DNA of 64,000 bases. It comes from Pelodera strongyloides. Taxonomy: Eukaryota > Nematoda > Chromadorea > Rhabditida > Rhabditidae. The notes beneath the pieces were generated by a model, which saw only the letters and a list, made by a program, of their open reading frames with translations, had not been told where the DNA came from and did no database searches. Within the stretch, counting starts at the first letter, position 1. Every line of letters begins with the position of its first letter. Where the stretch lies: NCBI GenBank assembly GCA_036852015.1, contig JAANDG010000211.1, positions 1 through 64,000 of the forward strand, given 5' to 3'. Shown piece after piece: positions 25,362 through 38,720 of this stretch. The position numbers and the translations under genes are program-made.

Positions 25362-25533
25362 TTAAAGCGATATAACGGTCGCTTTTTGAAACGTATGACG
25401 GCGAACTGGATTCCCATGCGTTGTACACAAATAATTCGAGTAAAATCGCCCAGTATCTCACAGTCATTTTGCATACATTACACGGGAATTCAGCAACATA
25501 CGTTTCAAAAATGGATGTTGTACCGCTTGAACT
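25362..25533. mobile_element. TTAA MITE family B
   Basis: The left end is TTAAAGCGATATAACGGTCG and the right end ACGTTTCAAAAATGGATG...CCGCTTGAA. The inner inverted words are GAAACGTATG and CATACGTTTC. Confidence 0.7.
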
Positions 25534-26216
25534 TTCTCTGCATGAATTTTTTTTTCGTGCGCCTTTAACTGTAGCTTAACACGTTCGCAGATATTATTGA
25601 ATGTCTATATTATTATGATTCGATTCGAAATCAACAGCTATTTTCATGAAAATAAGAATGTCAGCTGACGCGAATGAAAAGTCGTAAAGACGAGGAAAAA
25701 TGAAAAGTTCACAGCATTTTCAAGGACGAAAAACGAAGTAAACAAGAGATAGGAAACGTCTGGAAAAAGTAACAGACTAGACATTACTTCAAATTGATTG
25801 AATTGATTGGGCCTATGAAAAAAAATATGTTGAATTTGCATAGGAAGGAATTATAGGATTTCAAAAACTTTTCGGCTGTCCGACGAGAATTCTCAACGAA
25901 ATTTTTATCAGTATGAACTATAAACAGAATCAAAAAACTGTTTTGAAGCGAAATGTTTAATAGGAAAACCATTAATTGTCTTTCAGCATAATGGTACTTT
26001 ACATTGGTGTGCTAAAGGCTCAGACCCACGCAAAATAGGTACTCCGAATTTTTCTACCTGAAAACCGAGTCAGGACTGCACATAGTACACTATATCTATA
26101 TCATCCTAATTCTCCACTGTCATGAAAAGAATTGCCTCACATGTGCAACTTGCTAAAAAAAAGTTTCTGTTACAATTTTACAATAATACAAGCAGCTGCT
26201 ATCGTACGGTACGACT

Positions 26217-26249
<33 letters not shown>
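26217..26249 (+). repeat. (GA)n microsatellite
   Basis: This is an uninterrupted GA run written on the + strand. Similar purine tracts on the same strand lie at 28220-28301, 35398-35412, 41392-41456, 43632-43785, 55035-55092, 56935-56994 and 59265-59325. Confidence 0.9.
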
Positions 26250-26251
<2 letters not shown>

Positions 26252-28219
26252 TTTCGGATACACTAATGATATATTGATACGAAAAGTGATTGTCATTGAT
26301 CGATTACAAAGAAAAATAATAAGAGAAAGTGCAACGATCATGGGATATTCACGTCAGAGAAAAAGCTTACAATTTAGCACGAAATGCGGGCAACAGCAGG
26401 AGAATTTTCGAGAAAAGACTAGTGATTTTTAAAGGGATAGTGTAGTGTCGAGGGTTCTCACTTAGTTTTATGCGCAATTCAAAATCGTTTGAAAAAACAA
26501 GGACCGGGATAACTTAAAACGCATTGTTTGCTTCTTATTTTAATTTTATAGCAGAATAATCACAACGCGGGCAAATAACACGAATGACACTTTTTTTGTC
26601 ATTGTCAACGTTTTTTCCATCCAAAGAGCGAAATCATCGACGCTTTTGAAACGTATGATAGAGAACTGCACATAATATGTTGTAAGCAACTGAATCTAAT
26701 TAGTAAAGAAAACCGTGCAGTATCGCGCAGGGCATACCGCATACAACGACTAACATACGTTACAAAAATCGGTTGTTATACCTGTTTAGCTACGGCGGCT
26801 TTTATTTTATTGGCAAAATCGTATCTTTCTAATCCAGACGCAAAGAGGAACGGATGTCAAATTATCAAATACCGTAGGAAAAAGATAAGAAAATAAAAAA
26901 AATTATAGAAAAAATCTGCAATATATAAATATAAGATAATTGAAAATCAGGAACACGAATGTAAATACACAAATAAAGCAAATAAGAAACGGTAAATAGA
27001 AAATGACAAAGAAATAAACAACGAAAAACAACAAAAACAAAAAAAAAATGAAAAAAAAAATGAAAAAAAAAATGGAGGAAATTCAAGATTAGCTTCTATT
27101 ATTTTTGAGGTTTATTTATGATCAATAAGCATTAAATAAATATTACTTCTCGGTTTGGTGACTTTGGAAGCAATTCACCATTAAATGCTCACTGTAGCGT
27201 AAGTGAAAGCGCAAATAAATATATGCGAACTAGACCTAAATCAAGAACTAACTAGTAAGATTCACTAAAGGGTGATAAATGATAAATCGGAACTTGTATA
27301 ACTTTATTTCAACTTAACTTTAAAAAATGGGAATTCTTTCAATTTTTTGTTTCATTCCAAAATTTCCAAATTTAGGAAGAGTAAAATTTGTTTCAAGAAT
27401 GTACTTATTATATGTCTAGGTGGATGACTATGGCTATGGCTAAAGGAGGGAGATTTGTGCTTGAAAATAGCTATAGCATTCACGCTTGTCTCAGAATTAA
27501 TGCGAGGGATAAAAATTTTATGATAAAATATAAAAGAAGAAAAAAATGAATGAAAAGAAAAGAAAAAATGAATATACATAAAAAAAAACAAAATTCAATA
27601 ATTGTAAATACAATAAACTCACAGCTCACTTCTTGGTGTGAAGTTAAATTACACCTAAAAAGATAAAGTGTTAAAAATTTGGCTAAAGAAAAACAAAAAA
27701 CATTCGAGACGATGATAAATCCGTCAAAAATAAGGATCAAGAGAAGACATTGTTTTACTGGCTGAAATTTGAAATAGAATCTTTTCAGTTTTACTTTTTT
27801 TCAGTAAATCAGTAAAACGGATATTCTGCAAAAAAAAACGCACCGCGGACAATTGCACTCTTATGGTAGTTATGCCAATTTGCTCGAATTTAGCTCGATG
27901 ATTTTTTATGCTAATTTAAGTTCATTTGCGTATGCTGCATAAAACTGCAAGTGTTAGCGATGCGTTCCAAAAACTAGAAAAAAATATAGATAAAAAAACT
28001 AATACTATCTGTTTACACTGGGTTTTTTTTCTATCTCACTCTACTTACTTTCAGACGTTCAAGGAGAACGGTGATAAATCGCTACAAAAATGTTATCGTG
28101 GAAGAACACAAACAACGTGTTTGTAATGTGTCTGGATTACGTGAAGGGCAAAAATAACATCAAACTTAATTATAAGATTAAGAAAACAATTCTAGAACGA
28201 CGTTTTATCATTCTCAGAA

Positions 28220-28261
28220 GAGAGAGAGAGGAGAGAGGGAGAGATAGAGAGAGAAGAGAGA

Positions 28262-28301
<40 letters not shown>
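28220..28301 (+). repeat. Imperfect (GA)n tract
   Basis: An 82-bp purine-only tract is mostly GAGA with AGAAGAG interruptions. Confidence 0.9.
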
Positions 28302-28303
<2 letters not shown>

Positions 28304-30362
28304 AGAGAAGCACGTGGTACGGTATCTAAATAAAATACCAAGTCCTTTGGAAAATTCTAAATAATACTGTAAAAGTGCAGCGCCTAGACAGTTCCAATCT
28401 TTCCAAACAAATTGTAAAATATGTCACAGACAGATAAACAAAACAATTCATCACAAGGAAGTTTCGTCTGTAGCGATAAATGTAAATACTGATAACGATT
28501 TGAGGTGGTAACTTTATATCAGGAGCACATGGCCTGGTAAACCGTCATGTGGTAGTAGAACTGTAGAACAGAGAGCAACTACATACAGATGATTGGCAAA
28601 CACCGATGTTAAATCACCAGCAGCATAAATAATTGGTTACTAAATTACTGACAAATGAAGGGACACAGGCCACTTTCGTTGCAGCTTTTGACTAGTAGAT
28701 CTTGGCCAACAATAACTCTACAAATTTAATAATAATTTATTTCCAGTCGCATCGATTCTTTCAGTTGATAAAGGGTGATAATACTGTAAACGGAAAATCA
28801 AAGAAAAGAGAAACTACTAAACCACTAAAGCCATTAAAAATAACAGTAGGTAGGGGTAAATAAAATTAAAAAAGGGGTGATAACGTAACATAACGTTTAT
28901 GCGGAGTAGTTGTACGTAGTACATATTCTGGAATTGGCTACCCAGTAATAGGTGCATGTGTCCCAACGTTACATTAACATATAAATAATCTGCGTATGTG
29001 AAAAGACAATAATAGGGCCACATAATGTTAAAACAAAAGGGGTGCTAGTCATTGGGATAACCCTCTGCAGGTACCCGAAAAAAATTTACGCACTGCCTTT
29101 TCACGGTTGTGTTCGAAGAACCTCGTGCATAATAGCATAATATCATATTTTCATTTAGAGCAAGGTTTTTTTGTGAAGCTGTACCTAAAGTTTGAAGGTA
29201 AATAACCTAAAGGTTGAAGTTTTTTCGTGAGCCCGTGAACCTAAAGGCTAAAGGTAAAACATTGATTGGTAAGATTCAACCGAATATAGACAAGCAGTGT
29301 CATGGGCTAGAAAAAAGTTGATCCCCAAACGTCCAACTCTCAAAACTTACACACAATTCCGCATAGTTAGTGCACTAGTGTTCTAATTTTAAGTATGTTT
29401 GATGTCCTATCAGCTGATTGTCAGCTGATCGAACCTTGCCACTTCAGTAGTCAAAATTAGCGTGTGGCTGGCGCCTTTCTTCTCAATAAGATTTCTCTTT
29501 TGCACCATAAACAAATAGTATACTGTATTCTGTATTGACTGACCGGCGCCAAACCACGTAACACGTCACTTTGCAAAGAATTACTGGATTAAAGATGAAA
29601 GACTGTAGGAATTGAAGAATTTATGTTTTCACTTATTGAAAAAAAAAACTTAACAAAACAAATTATTGGGCACCTGGTTCGTGTGAAATCAATGTAAAAA
29701 TCTATACCGTATTCCACACATATTATAGGTTATAGAATTATACCATACCTTCAAATGTCAAATTGAATCATGATGATTAATTAACTGCAGTTTTTGATAA
29801 GATTTATCAGTTGAAAACTGATGAATTAACATAACATAACATAACATTTATTACGAACATAAAATGAATTATTTGTTTATATGTCTGTGACATATCCTAT
29901 TGTTAGAAAGGTTGCAAACATCTAGCCGGTGCACTTTTATGATGTTAAACTGCTCAGCACACGTAAATAGCATTTGGTAAAAATAACTTTTTTTTTACAG
30001 TACAAGGCTAATGTTGTCATGGTCTAGACGTGTCATTAGAATTTGAAATTAGGATTTTATGCAGAGTATGATAATATCTAAAGGCGAAAGGTGCGCAATG
30101 CCGGGTAATTTTTAGCAACCCCCCCCCCCACGAACTGTTTGCATTGTATTTGATTTGATTCGTAAGCCGCGCCGCATTTGTCCACGTGCGTGCGTAAATA
30201 TAGTTGCAAAAAAGGGAACGAACTAACTCGGCGCGTTCATTTACCAAATATCGTCAAAGTTAGAGAGACATACAGAAATGCGTGCACAAAGACCAATTGA
30301 TCAAAGACGATGTACTTGGTTAGGTTCTTTCAGTCCTTTGAAGGATGTCGAATAGCCTACCT

Positions 30363-30516
30363 TTAAAGTGGTACGGCACTTGGTTGAAAGCATGCTGAAT
30401 AAGTAACTGCACTCCCCTATGTGCCCTTCTGAGTTTCGGCATAGAAACTTGCATATAATAAATGGAAATGCAGTTGTCCAGCATCGTTTCGACAGCCGCA
30501 TACCATACGGCTTTAA
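30363..30516. mobile_element. TTAA MITE family B
   Basis: The ends are TTAAAGTGGTACGGCACTTG and ATACCATACGGCTTTAA. The inner words AACTGCACTCCC and GAAATGCAGTTGTCC are partly complementary. Confidence 0.7.
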
Positions 30517-32427
30517 ACGTTGCAGAACTTACTCATTGATGGCATTGGGCTCTACTTTGCTCTATATGACCCAATTGAAAATTACACAAACATTATTAAA
30601 CCATATTATATTTAAAGTTACAGTAAACCCAGCCTGAAACAAAACAATCGATGTAAATTTAGAAACCAAGTGCAATGTCATGGTAGGCCCAACAAGTCAT
30701 ATACCCTTTTGACTTATACCATTTTGTACCAGTCGGTGGTTCTTCACTACGTTACCATTGAACTATTTCTTCTAAAACTAGCCTCCCATCTTCTCAATGA
30801 AGACTTGAACGCTTGATTTCGCTCAATAAATATTCATGTTGGACAGGCTAGACAGGAGCGCAAACAAAAGAGTACACATACACAGTTACATTGGAAGGGT
30901 TTCTTTTTTTCTTCCTTTTAATTCGTTCCGCCGATTAGTTTGCGTACGTCGCTGGGCAAATACAACATACTAGGGAGATTTAGTGACTTAAACCTGGAGA
31001 ACAGGGTTAATCGATTTCGAAATTACTATTAATCACTGATATATTTTGAATAATCCCTAGAACTCTGGCCATGAAGGAATAGAACACTAGCGTTGTTACT
31101 AATTGTAACAATGAGAAGCAGAAGCACTTCAAATTTCAAATACACTATAAGGGTACCGCAACAGTACGGTAATGAAAGGAATAAGCAGCTCAATTAAAAC
31201 ATCATAAAGATACACATTAAGTGAAGCAATTATACAAATTAAGTTTCTCTTAAAAGAAAAACTGCAGGCAAAAAAAACTGCAACTTGTAAAACTGCACAA
31301 GTCTGGTGAATCAATATATTCCGACTACAGATTTCCGGCGAATTTTTTGCGGTGTTTAACAACGCTAACCACCAACTCCTTAATCCTTGTAATATTTTGT
31401 TAGCTTTTTTCAATTTGTAAAGTAAATCTGTAAATCCTAATTCAATCGCTTCCCGAGCACTTTTTTGACGTTTTTTGCTTGTTGTATATCAGACGTTTTC
31501 GCTGGTTTAAAAGTAATGGAATTAACAGCTGTGTGAGAAAGTGACGAACTCAATAGAAGTTCTTATGGCCTATTGCATAAAGGAAGTAAATGTGATTATT
31601 CAGAAATATGGTTTTTCATAAGAATCCCCACGAAATCGTACCCATGGCTGTGAAGGAATCGAACCCTAGCGTTGCTACTAATTCTAAGTAGAAGTAAGGA
31701 GCACTATCGACATATCAGCTAAAAAAATAGGTCTAGGTATATGTGGACGATAACAATAGGCAATAGCGGCAATAGATAGAGTAAGTAGTTAGTGCTAAGG
31801 TTTAAGGATAGGCCTGCAGTCCTTCTTTTCGACCGACTTGCATAGAGTGCTTGAAAAGTTGAATGTATAAGAAAGAAAATTTCACATTACAACGTTTTGA
31901 ACATATAATAAACATTACAATAAAAGCTCTACAGATCATTAGAATTATTAAAGAATGCGGCGTAACTATACGCCTAATTGCTCCGCTCAATTGATCGGGT
32001 TAACAGACACGCCCATAGGAGAAAAAAGCCAATCGGATGGCGTAACTTATTTGAAGAGTAGGAGCCGAGCGGAACACCGGCACCGCGTAAATTCAAACAG
32101 ATGTAATCGGGCAAAGTTGTCCCAATTCTTTTGTATGTTTAATCAGCCAATGAATGGGCGCCGTCCACGGTTTTTTGATACGATGAGGCATGGAAAAGTA
32201 TTCGAAAATGTTCATTGATTGATTTGTTTAATTACATAGTTTATTGATTAATTACTCAGTTAATTGTTAAGTTAATAGTTAATCAAACGGTAACAAACAC
32301 GAAAAAATGCTGAAAGTTAATTATTTCATCATCGAATTTATTTAGGGAATATTATGTTAGATTTATTATTTAACACATGCTTGTGTTAGGTAAGCAAGGA
32401 GGCAAGTTCATCAGTAACGGACTTTGA
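30517..32427. other. No supportable gene
   Basis: Two related stretches near 31065-31130 and 31640-31705 share GAAGGAAT.GAAC.CTAGCGTTG. A 94-codon minus-strand open frame at 31129-31413 has no ATG, no flanking exon and no recognisable domain. Confidence 0.4.
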
Positions 32428-32611
32428 TTATAGCGAAATACCGGCCGGTTTTTGAAACTCATCGTGGACAACTGAACTCTAACGTATTTATGCTAATTTG
32501 CTCGAATTTAGCTCGATTTTTTTTACTCTGATTTATGTTCATTTGCATAAGCTGCATAATAATGCTGGTCTACTCGATGTGTTTCAAAAACCGGCTGGTA
32601 TTTCGCTTTAA
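32428..32611. mobile_element. TTAA MITE family A
   Basis: The left end is TATAGCGAAATACCGGCCGG, with the first TTAA degraded to TTAT. The right end is ACCGGCTGGTATTTCGCTTT followed by AA. The interior GCTCGAATTTAGCTCGAT is common to the family. Confidence 0.8.
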
Positions 32612-32816
32612 AGGCTCAGGCTCACGAGATACAAAACAGTTAGTGTGCCTGAGCCTGTCAGCAGTAAGTTTAACATTGCAAAAGATGAAGGGAGACAGAA
32701 TATCATTTTGTATTTGTTCCTTCTATTGGCTACAAATTAAAATTGTGGTACACAGGTACACTTTTTCGGTTGAATACAAAAAAAAAACATAATAAATCCA
32801 ACCAGGAAATACTAAA

Positions 32817-32885
32817 CTAATGAGTTCCTTTTCTATCATCCATTTTTAATTTATCACCACGCACGTCAAATACCTCGCAAGAAGT
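32817..32885 (-). CDS. Orphan terminal exon candidate (22 codons plus stop)
   Basis: After a strong CATTTTTCAG acceptor the minus strand is open in phase 0 for TSCEVFDVRGDKLKMDDRKG, then TH and a stop. The composition is coding-like and the splice site is good. I could not link it in phase to an upstream exon; the best nearby candidate, 33537-33644, ends in phase 1. It may be the last exon of an unseen minus-strand gene, or chance. Confidence 0.25.
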   Translation of the reverse strand, partial: TSCEVFDVRGDKLKMDDRKGTH

Positions 32886-33536
32886 CTGAAAAATGAGTGT
32901 AAAAAGTGTTTAGTTGGAGTTTGCTCATGCGTAAATAAGGAAAAAATATATGAGGCTAAGCCACCGTGTTTAATGTGATTAAACAGAACTACTGAAAAAA
33001 TCCGATATCTCTATAGAATAGTTTTAATGCAAATGCATGTGTTGATTGTACACCGTAACTAACGGTGGAAGATAAGACATACACAATATACTAAAACCCA
33101 GTAGCTTGAAAGGAATTGTCTTCAGCAAACAATAAGTACATCTTCACTAAAAGATTATAAAGGACGAGCTAATTAAACTCCGATTCTCATAAAAAATGTT
33201 CACAAATGAAGATGAAGATAATTCAGTGTAGTGCCAATCTGTACCTAAAACTTCAAACATTGAAATCGTTAGCTTATCAAGAACAAAAGCTCAAGCTAAA
33301 GCCATATCGTGAGAGCGAGGCGCGCGCGCAGCGCGCGCCGAGCTTTAGTCTTCACAAAAACATTATAAAGGATACACGGTTCATCGAGGGAGTCTGGCGC
33401 ACGAAAAATGGGTATGCCAAAGTTATGGAATATACGTAATTTTAAATTTCCCGTGTTGTCATAGTGGCAATGAGTCTCACAGACAACACATGTTATTTTA
33501 ATTTCTAAATATTGAAAACGAAATTCGGAAACTCAC

Positions 33537-33644
33537 GTTCTTCGTGACTTATAAAACGCGCTGTTTGCAGTATTTTCTTTCTTTGACCTCGGAGAGCTAC
33601 TTTTAAAACTTGCAGACTCTGGGAACTCAAATCGCCCTCTTATA
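33537..33644 (-). CDS. Orphan internal exon candidate
   Basis: The minus strand has a strong donor (AAC|GTGAGT) at 33536 and a plausible TATAAG acceptor near 33645. One frame reads EGDLSSQSLQVLKVALRGQR and then KKILQTARFISHEE, which looks like an amphipathic helix. A second frame is also open, which weakens the case. Confidence 0.22.
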
Positions 33645-34149
33645 TAATAGAAAATGGAACAAGTGTTTCCCCTCGCAACACACTGAATTGAAGCTTTTTT
33701 TGGACGTAAAAAAAGCAAAGTGAACACCTTGAATCCTGCATGATGTGTGTGTACTTGGCGATACATAATAATGTCTATTTAAAGCGGTATAACATCCGGT
33801 TATTGAAACGTATTCTGATTTTGCACAGCTGTTTGGTGTGATCAACATCTAATAAAAAACATTTAAAACGATAGGTTACAATCGATACAGTTGAAGATTA
33901 TGTGCCCTTATAAGGATGTCTGTAAATAAGCCTATAAGATATCAGAAGTTAGAACGCAATATTGCCCAAATCCACACAAAAAGCGAATTCTCGTTAATTT
34001 GTTTGTCTATAATATAGGCGATATGTCACGGCCTTTGACGCATTACATCTAATTAAATAATAAAATAGAAGTATCATTACGTACATGTACAAAGAAGTTG
34101 TAGTTTGTAGTCAATATGGCAGTGGAAAACCTAGGCTTTGGTTTAGGGT

Positions 34150-34332
34150 TCCCTTGGGCTTAGGCTTACCCTTGGGCTTAGGCTTACCCTTGGGCTTAGG
34201 CTTACCCTTGGGCTTAGGCTTACCCTTGGGCTTAGGCTTACCCTTGGGCTTAGGCTTACCCTTGGGCTTAGGCTTACCCTTGGGCTTAGGCTTCCCTTGG
34301 GCTTAGGCTTACCCTTGGGCTTAGGCTTAGGC
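34150..34332. repeat. 18-bp minisatellite containing the TTAGGC word
   Basis: About ten copies of TTACCCTTGGGCTTAGGC lie head to tail and end in GGCTTAGGCTTAGGCTAG. The unit contains the nematode telomere hexamer TTAGGC, so it may derive from telomere-like sequence. Confidence 0.85.
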
Positions 34333-34776
34333 TAGACGATGGAACGGCATTCAACAAAGTTCATATCAATAAACACATACCGTTACACATTAATACCATC
34401 AATTAGCGGTAGAATGAGCGGAAAAATAGAACATTGAGAGGGGATAATGATCCCTCAAATGCGTCATTCAAGTGCAAAAATTCGCATGAAATCCGCAAGT
34501 GGTTTGCAGCAAAAAGTGTGCAGCAGAGAGAGTACGGCAGCGATTGAGGGCAGCGACGATAAACAAGGAAATAGTGCGGTTTGAGGGAGACGGGAGGTGC
34601 TGAGACGGACGGAAAAGCAAAAACGTGTAAATCTACAAGTCTAGAGGACTGATTAACTGGCTGGACGATATTATATATTCTATTAATTCAATAATGTGGG
34701 CTAATCGATAAAATACGCCGTCTGTAACTCACATAAGTAGCTGGTCCTCTTGTTGGGGACTAGCCCGCGTTCAACG

Positions 34777-34938
34777 CGAAACTTTGGCCTACAAAAAACG
34801 GGAGTGCCTAGGTGTAGCGGCCCACAAAGTTCGTGCCTGGTAGGCTGTGCACCGGCGCAGGGTGGGCCTGAGGTAGGCGAGGTGTAGGCGGCCCACCTTT
34901 TTGGGCCGAGCGTAGGCCGCGCACCGGCCAAAGTTTCG
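34777..34938. repeat. GC-rich fold-back island
   Basis: Inverted arms GCGAAACTTTGGCC and GGCCAAAGTTTCG enclose about 135 bp of unusually GC-rich sequence (GGCCCAC, GTAGGC and GCACCGG words) in an AT-rich setting. It may be a small transposon or a foreign insert; the family is not recognised. Confidence 0.5.
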
Positions 34939-35544
34939 TGATGTCCAGGCTCCAGGCACTTTACTGCTTTCGTTTTACTTATTTCTTACTTATTTGAGTT
35001 TTATATACTACCATTCTGTTGAATACTGGTCAAACCACCGATCAAGGCTGCAAAGCTGCCAAAGTTTGACCTATCATGATTATTTACGATGAATTTACGT
35101 ATTTATGGATTATTTGGCTACTTGGCGAATACCACAGCCCTAGACTGTTCCGAACGCAATTAGCACACAAATTTACAGAAAAACGAGCGTTTCAACGGTA
35201 CGCTAACAGGCAATTTGCATAATTTTGAAACAATTTTCGAACGGACAAACTCATACACTCAACAAGCAAACCTACAAAACGAGAACTAGTTCACAGACGA
35301 TTGCATGATCTGCTTTTCATGAGGATAGAGGTTGTAGAATATGGTGAAATTTGTTACAAAGATTTACCCTGTGAGAAAAAATTAGAGGGAGGTAATAGAG
35401 AGAGAGAGAGGGGATTGATAGGAAGAGAGATACACAGAGAAAGAAAGAAAGCTTTGGACATATGTTTTTACAATATATCTCTAGAGTATAAAAACACCGC
35501 GTAATAATTCGGCAATGCATATTACCAGCATACCGCATACCTAG

Positions 35545-35770
35545 CGTAGTTGGTAGTTAACTTTGCTTACCTTACTTCGTTGGTAGTTTACTTTGCTTAC
35601 CCTACTTCGTTGGTAGTTTACTTTGCATACCTTACTTCCTTGGTAGTTTACTTTGCTTACCTTACTTCGTTGGTAGTTTACTTTGCATACCTTACTTCGT
35701 TGGTAGTTTACTTTGCTTACCTTACTTCGTCGGTGGTTTACTTTGCATACCTAACAACCTAACATCGCTG
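35545..35770. repeat. 30-bp minisatellite
   Basis: About 7.5 copies of TTCGTTGGTAGTTTACTTTG + CTTACCTTAC occur, with C/A variation (TTGCTTACC/TTGCATACC). The length is a multiple of three, so a stop-free + frame exists, but there is no gene context. Confidence 0.85.
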
Positions 35771-36997
35771 GTACTTTACTTCGGTTTTCAGCAGTTCAAT
35801 AAATAAACAATAAAACTTTGTAAAAATCCCAATTAGTCACGTCTTTCCAATTCTCATTGTATATAATATGACTATATATTCTCTCTCTCTCTATTCTCAA
35901 CAGCTGGTTAGTGTAGGTGGTTCAAAAAAAAAAAGAAAAAAAAGAAAAAAGAAAAAAATTCTGCTTGACATTGTGGAAAAGAAACTTACACGGATGACAG
36001 ATAAATCCAGAAAGGCGGAATTAAGTAGGATAGAGGGCAGAGAAAGAAAGATGGAAATAGTATGTGGATAAAGAGAGCTTAGAAGGATTGAGACGGTGAT
36101 AGATACATCATAAGCCGAAGGTGTTTTAGTAAAAGGCATGAGCATGAGACGAACAGTTGTTCGCCTCGATGGCAATTTTTGAGGATCAGGGTTATTATAA
36201 TAGGAGTTCTGAGGGCTCTACATCCGGTGGAGAATCAATATAGAATCGGGGACTGTTATAAATATAGTATTTTAGTACGTGCAAATTGATGAAAAATAAT
36301 GTGTACATGAGCACTACAGTAAGAAATAACCATGCAAAATAGGAAAGACATTTGAAGATCATTTTGAGGATCAGTGTTAAGACCCAACATCCGTTTTTTT
36401 AAGACCCAACATCAGAGTAAAAACTCAACCTTCTAAATTCTAAGGTACATCTTTATTACAGTAAGAAATGACTTGCATTGCGTACAAAACGCGCACGGCA
36501 CCTTTTCGTTGCGCCACACATACAAATCCATAGCGTTCAGCCAGAAGAATTAATGTAATGCCAAGTTTTGGATACATACAAAGTGTTCAACAAGTGATTG
36601 AAAAAAAACTAATGTACAAATTGAAAGGAACATCGCAACAGTTCTTGTTTAGCTCATATGTCAGCTCTAAAACTGCAAACGTTGAATTACAATCGTAAAT
36701 TTGCACAGGCCACGGCGTATAGACAGAATCGAACGGAAAAAAGTTCACTCATCAAATATCTATCTATCTGCAGTTGCGAGCACAAAGTGAATATGGCACA
36801 CGTTACATACATACTGATCGGAACATCGCTAGAGGATTCCCTTCAGATCAATACAAATATAGTATGTATACCGTATACAAGCCAATCCAGAGAAACCAAA
36901 TTATCATAAAATTGGGTTACTGTAGGAAATCCGGCGTAGTTTTCTGATTCTTTTTCAAATGCCCTATTTCGGTTTGACGTGACTTTCATTATTTGAT

Positions 36998-37161
36998 GAT
37001 AATTTGTTCATTTTCTACTAGTGATCAACTTGAACGGCGTAACGTTACGGAAGGCCCTATGGTAAGGCACCATAGGCAGTAATGATTTGTTCATTTTTAC
37101 AAGTAGTCAACTTGAACGGCGCAACGTTACGGAAGCCCCTACGGTAAGGCACCATAGGCAA
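36998..37161. repeat. Two-copy tandem duplication, about 82 bp
   Basis: Both copies contain CAACTTGAACGGCG, AACGTTACGGAAG and GGTAAGGCACCATAGGCA with a few substitutions. Confidence 0.8.
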
Positions 37162-38297
37162 AGCCAAAGTGGTAAATGTATTTAGGGAACGCTGACAATC
37201 ACAAGTCACCTCAAAGACACAACAGTGTCCCTCATACATCATCATCCTTTTATTTGCAATTGCTTGCAAACAGTTGGTGCCCCGGAGAATTCTTTTTTGT
37301 TTTTTGTCACACATCATTACAAAAAGAGCAATCATGGAAAACATACGAGAGGGCAATGAAAAACATGAAAAAAATTGAATTTACATTACTTCATGATTTG
37401 TGTTAGTTGAAGGAAATTATTGACCCAAATTATTGGATAAGAAAGATGAACGCTATTATCTAACTGGGTTTGTGCAAAACATAGTGATCTTCCAAAGCTA
37501 AATTAAATGTTTACTATATCAAATACATATGTTATGTATGAAAAATATATACCAAAGAAAATACTGAAACAATATTGAAGACGGAATCAAGTGAAACTTG
37601 CTCTATGAAATTTGCAAGTACTTTTGTCGGCTTTTTTGCACTTTTCACTTACAAGACTAGTACAAGGGTTTGTCAATAGATACGTACGTACAGTGCCAAG
37701 GGATACTGCAATTCTCGTGTTTTAGGTTTTGTTCGATGGTTAATTTTTTATTTATTTTGTGCGCGTTATATGTATAAGTGTGCGCGTGTGTGTATGTGTG
37801 TGTTCGAATGTGTTTGAGTGTATGTGCATGTGTGCAGCGTGCGTGTTTACAGACATCAATACTCAGTAACATCAAGTGAGGAACGGTTTAACAAACTGCA
37901 GGAACGGTAAATTTACAACTAGTATGCTGTTTAAACAAAATGGCTAAATCTATTTTCAGGTTGTTACATAAAGTTCTTGCACAGTTCTATCACCAAAAGG
38001 CTTTCCGCAAACATTGAAATACAGCAAAATTCGAGTAACTTAATGAGAGAGAGGGAGCAATTTCGTGTTAATGTAAATGACAAACAAAGCCCACAAGTAA
38101 TGGGCGGCCGTTCTTTTTTTCAAAGACGTACGTGACCAATTTTTTTACAGATTTACGTGCGTAATACCATACTTCCTGTTTTTTTTCTATATGAAACCCG
38201 CAAAGAACAAGTGTTCGGTTAAAGAGGGATGGCATGACTATGACATGTGGAACAATAATTCCATTATTTGCCGGAACTGCACAAAAGGACAGATCGT

Positions 38298-38475
38298 TTA
38301 AAGCGAAATACCGTTTGGTTCTTGAAACACATCGAACACCAGTATTCTTATGCAGCATCTGCAAACGAAGTAAATTAGAATAACAAATCGAGCTAAATTC
38401 GAGCAAATTAGCGTAAATATGTAAAAATTAAGTTGTTCGCGTCCGCGATGCGTTTCAAAAACCGACCGATAACTT
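38298..38475. mobile_element. TTAA MITE family A, diverged
   Basis: The left end is TTAAAGCGAAATACCGTTTG. The right end GATGCGTTTCAAAAACCGAC is intact but the terminal bases are lost. The interior keeps AATCGAGCTAAATTCGAGCA. Confidence 0.75.
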
Positions 38476-38549
38476 TCAATGAGCTATTATATTGTAGCTT
38501 GGTTCCAAGAGTACCGAAGTCTTCAGAGTGGAAAAATACAGCAAATATA

Positions 38550-38720
38550 TTAAAGAGAAATATCGGCCCTTTTTTGAAACACATCGTGGATAACTGAATC
38601 CCTACGCATTTCCTATGCTAAGTCACTCGAATTTATTCTAATTTATGTTCATTTGCACAATATGCTTAAGAATGCTGGTGTACACGTGCGTTTCAAAGAC
38701 CGGCTGGTATTTCGCTCTAA
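38550..38720. mobile_element. TTAA MITE family A
   Basis: The left end is TTAAAGAGAAATATCGGCCC. The right end is ACCGGCTGGTATTTCGCTCT followed by AA. It lies only 75 bp from the previous family member. Confidence 0.75.

Larger units (their letters stand above)
24829..30362. other. Gene-poor, AT-rich stretch
   Basis: I see no supportable gene. It contains the family B copy at 25362, a decayed family B copy at 26640-26785, a family A remnant at 27840-27975, GA tracts at 26217-26249 and 28220-28301, and long A-rich runs (27030-27075). A short + strand stretch at 28056-28126 follows a good TTTCAG acceptor and stays open to a stop, but has no partner exon. Confidence 0.5.

Noticed and set aside
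31129..31413. 94-codon minus-strand frame with hydrophobic stretches
   Set aside because: It has no ATG, no convincing splice partner and no recognisable domain. AT-rich sequence gives such hydrophobic frames by chance.
34085..34306. Leu/Gly/Pro repeat frame on the + strand
   Set aside because: It is a product of the 18-bp minisatellite, with no gene context.
35550..35762. VVYFAYLTSL repeat frame on the + strand
   Set aside because: It is a product of the 30-bp minisatellite; there is no start, splice or promoter context.
34150..35770. Short regular repeats considered as a CRISPR array
   Set aside because: They are head-to-tail minisatellites without unique spacers, in a eukaryotic genome.
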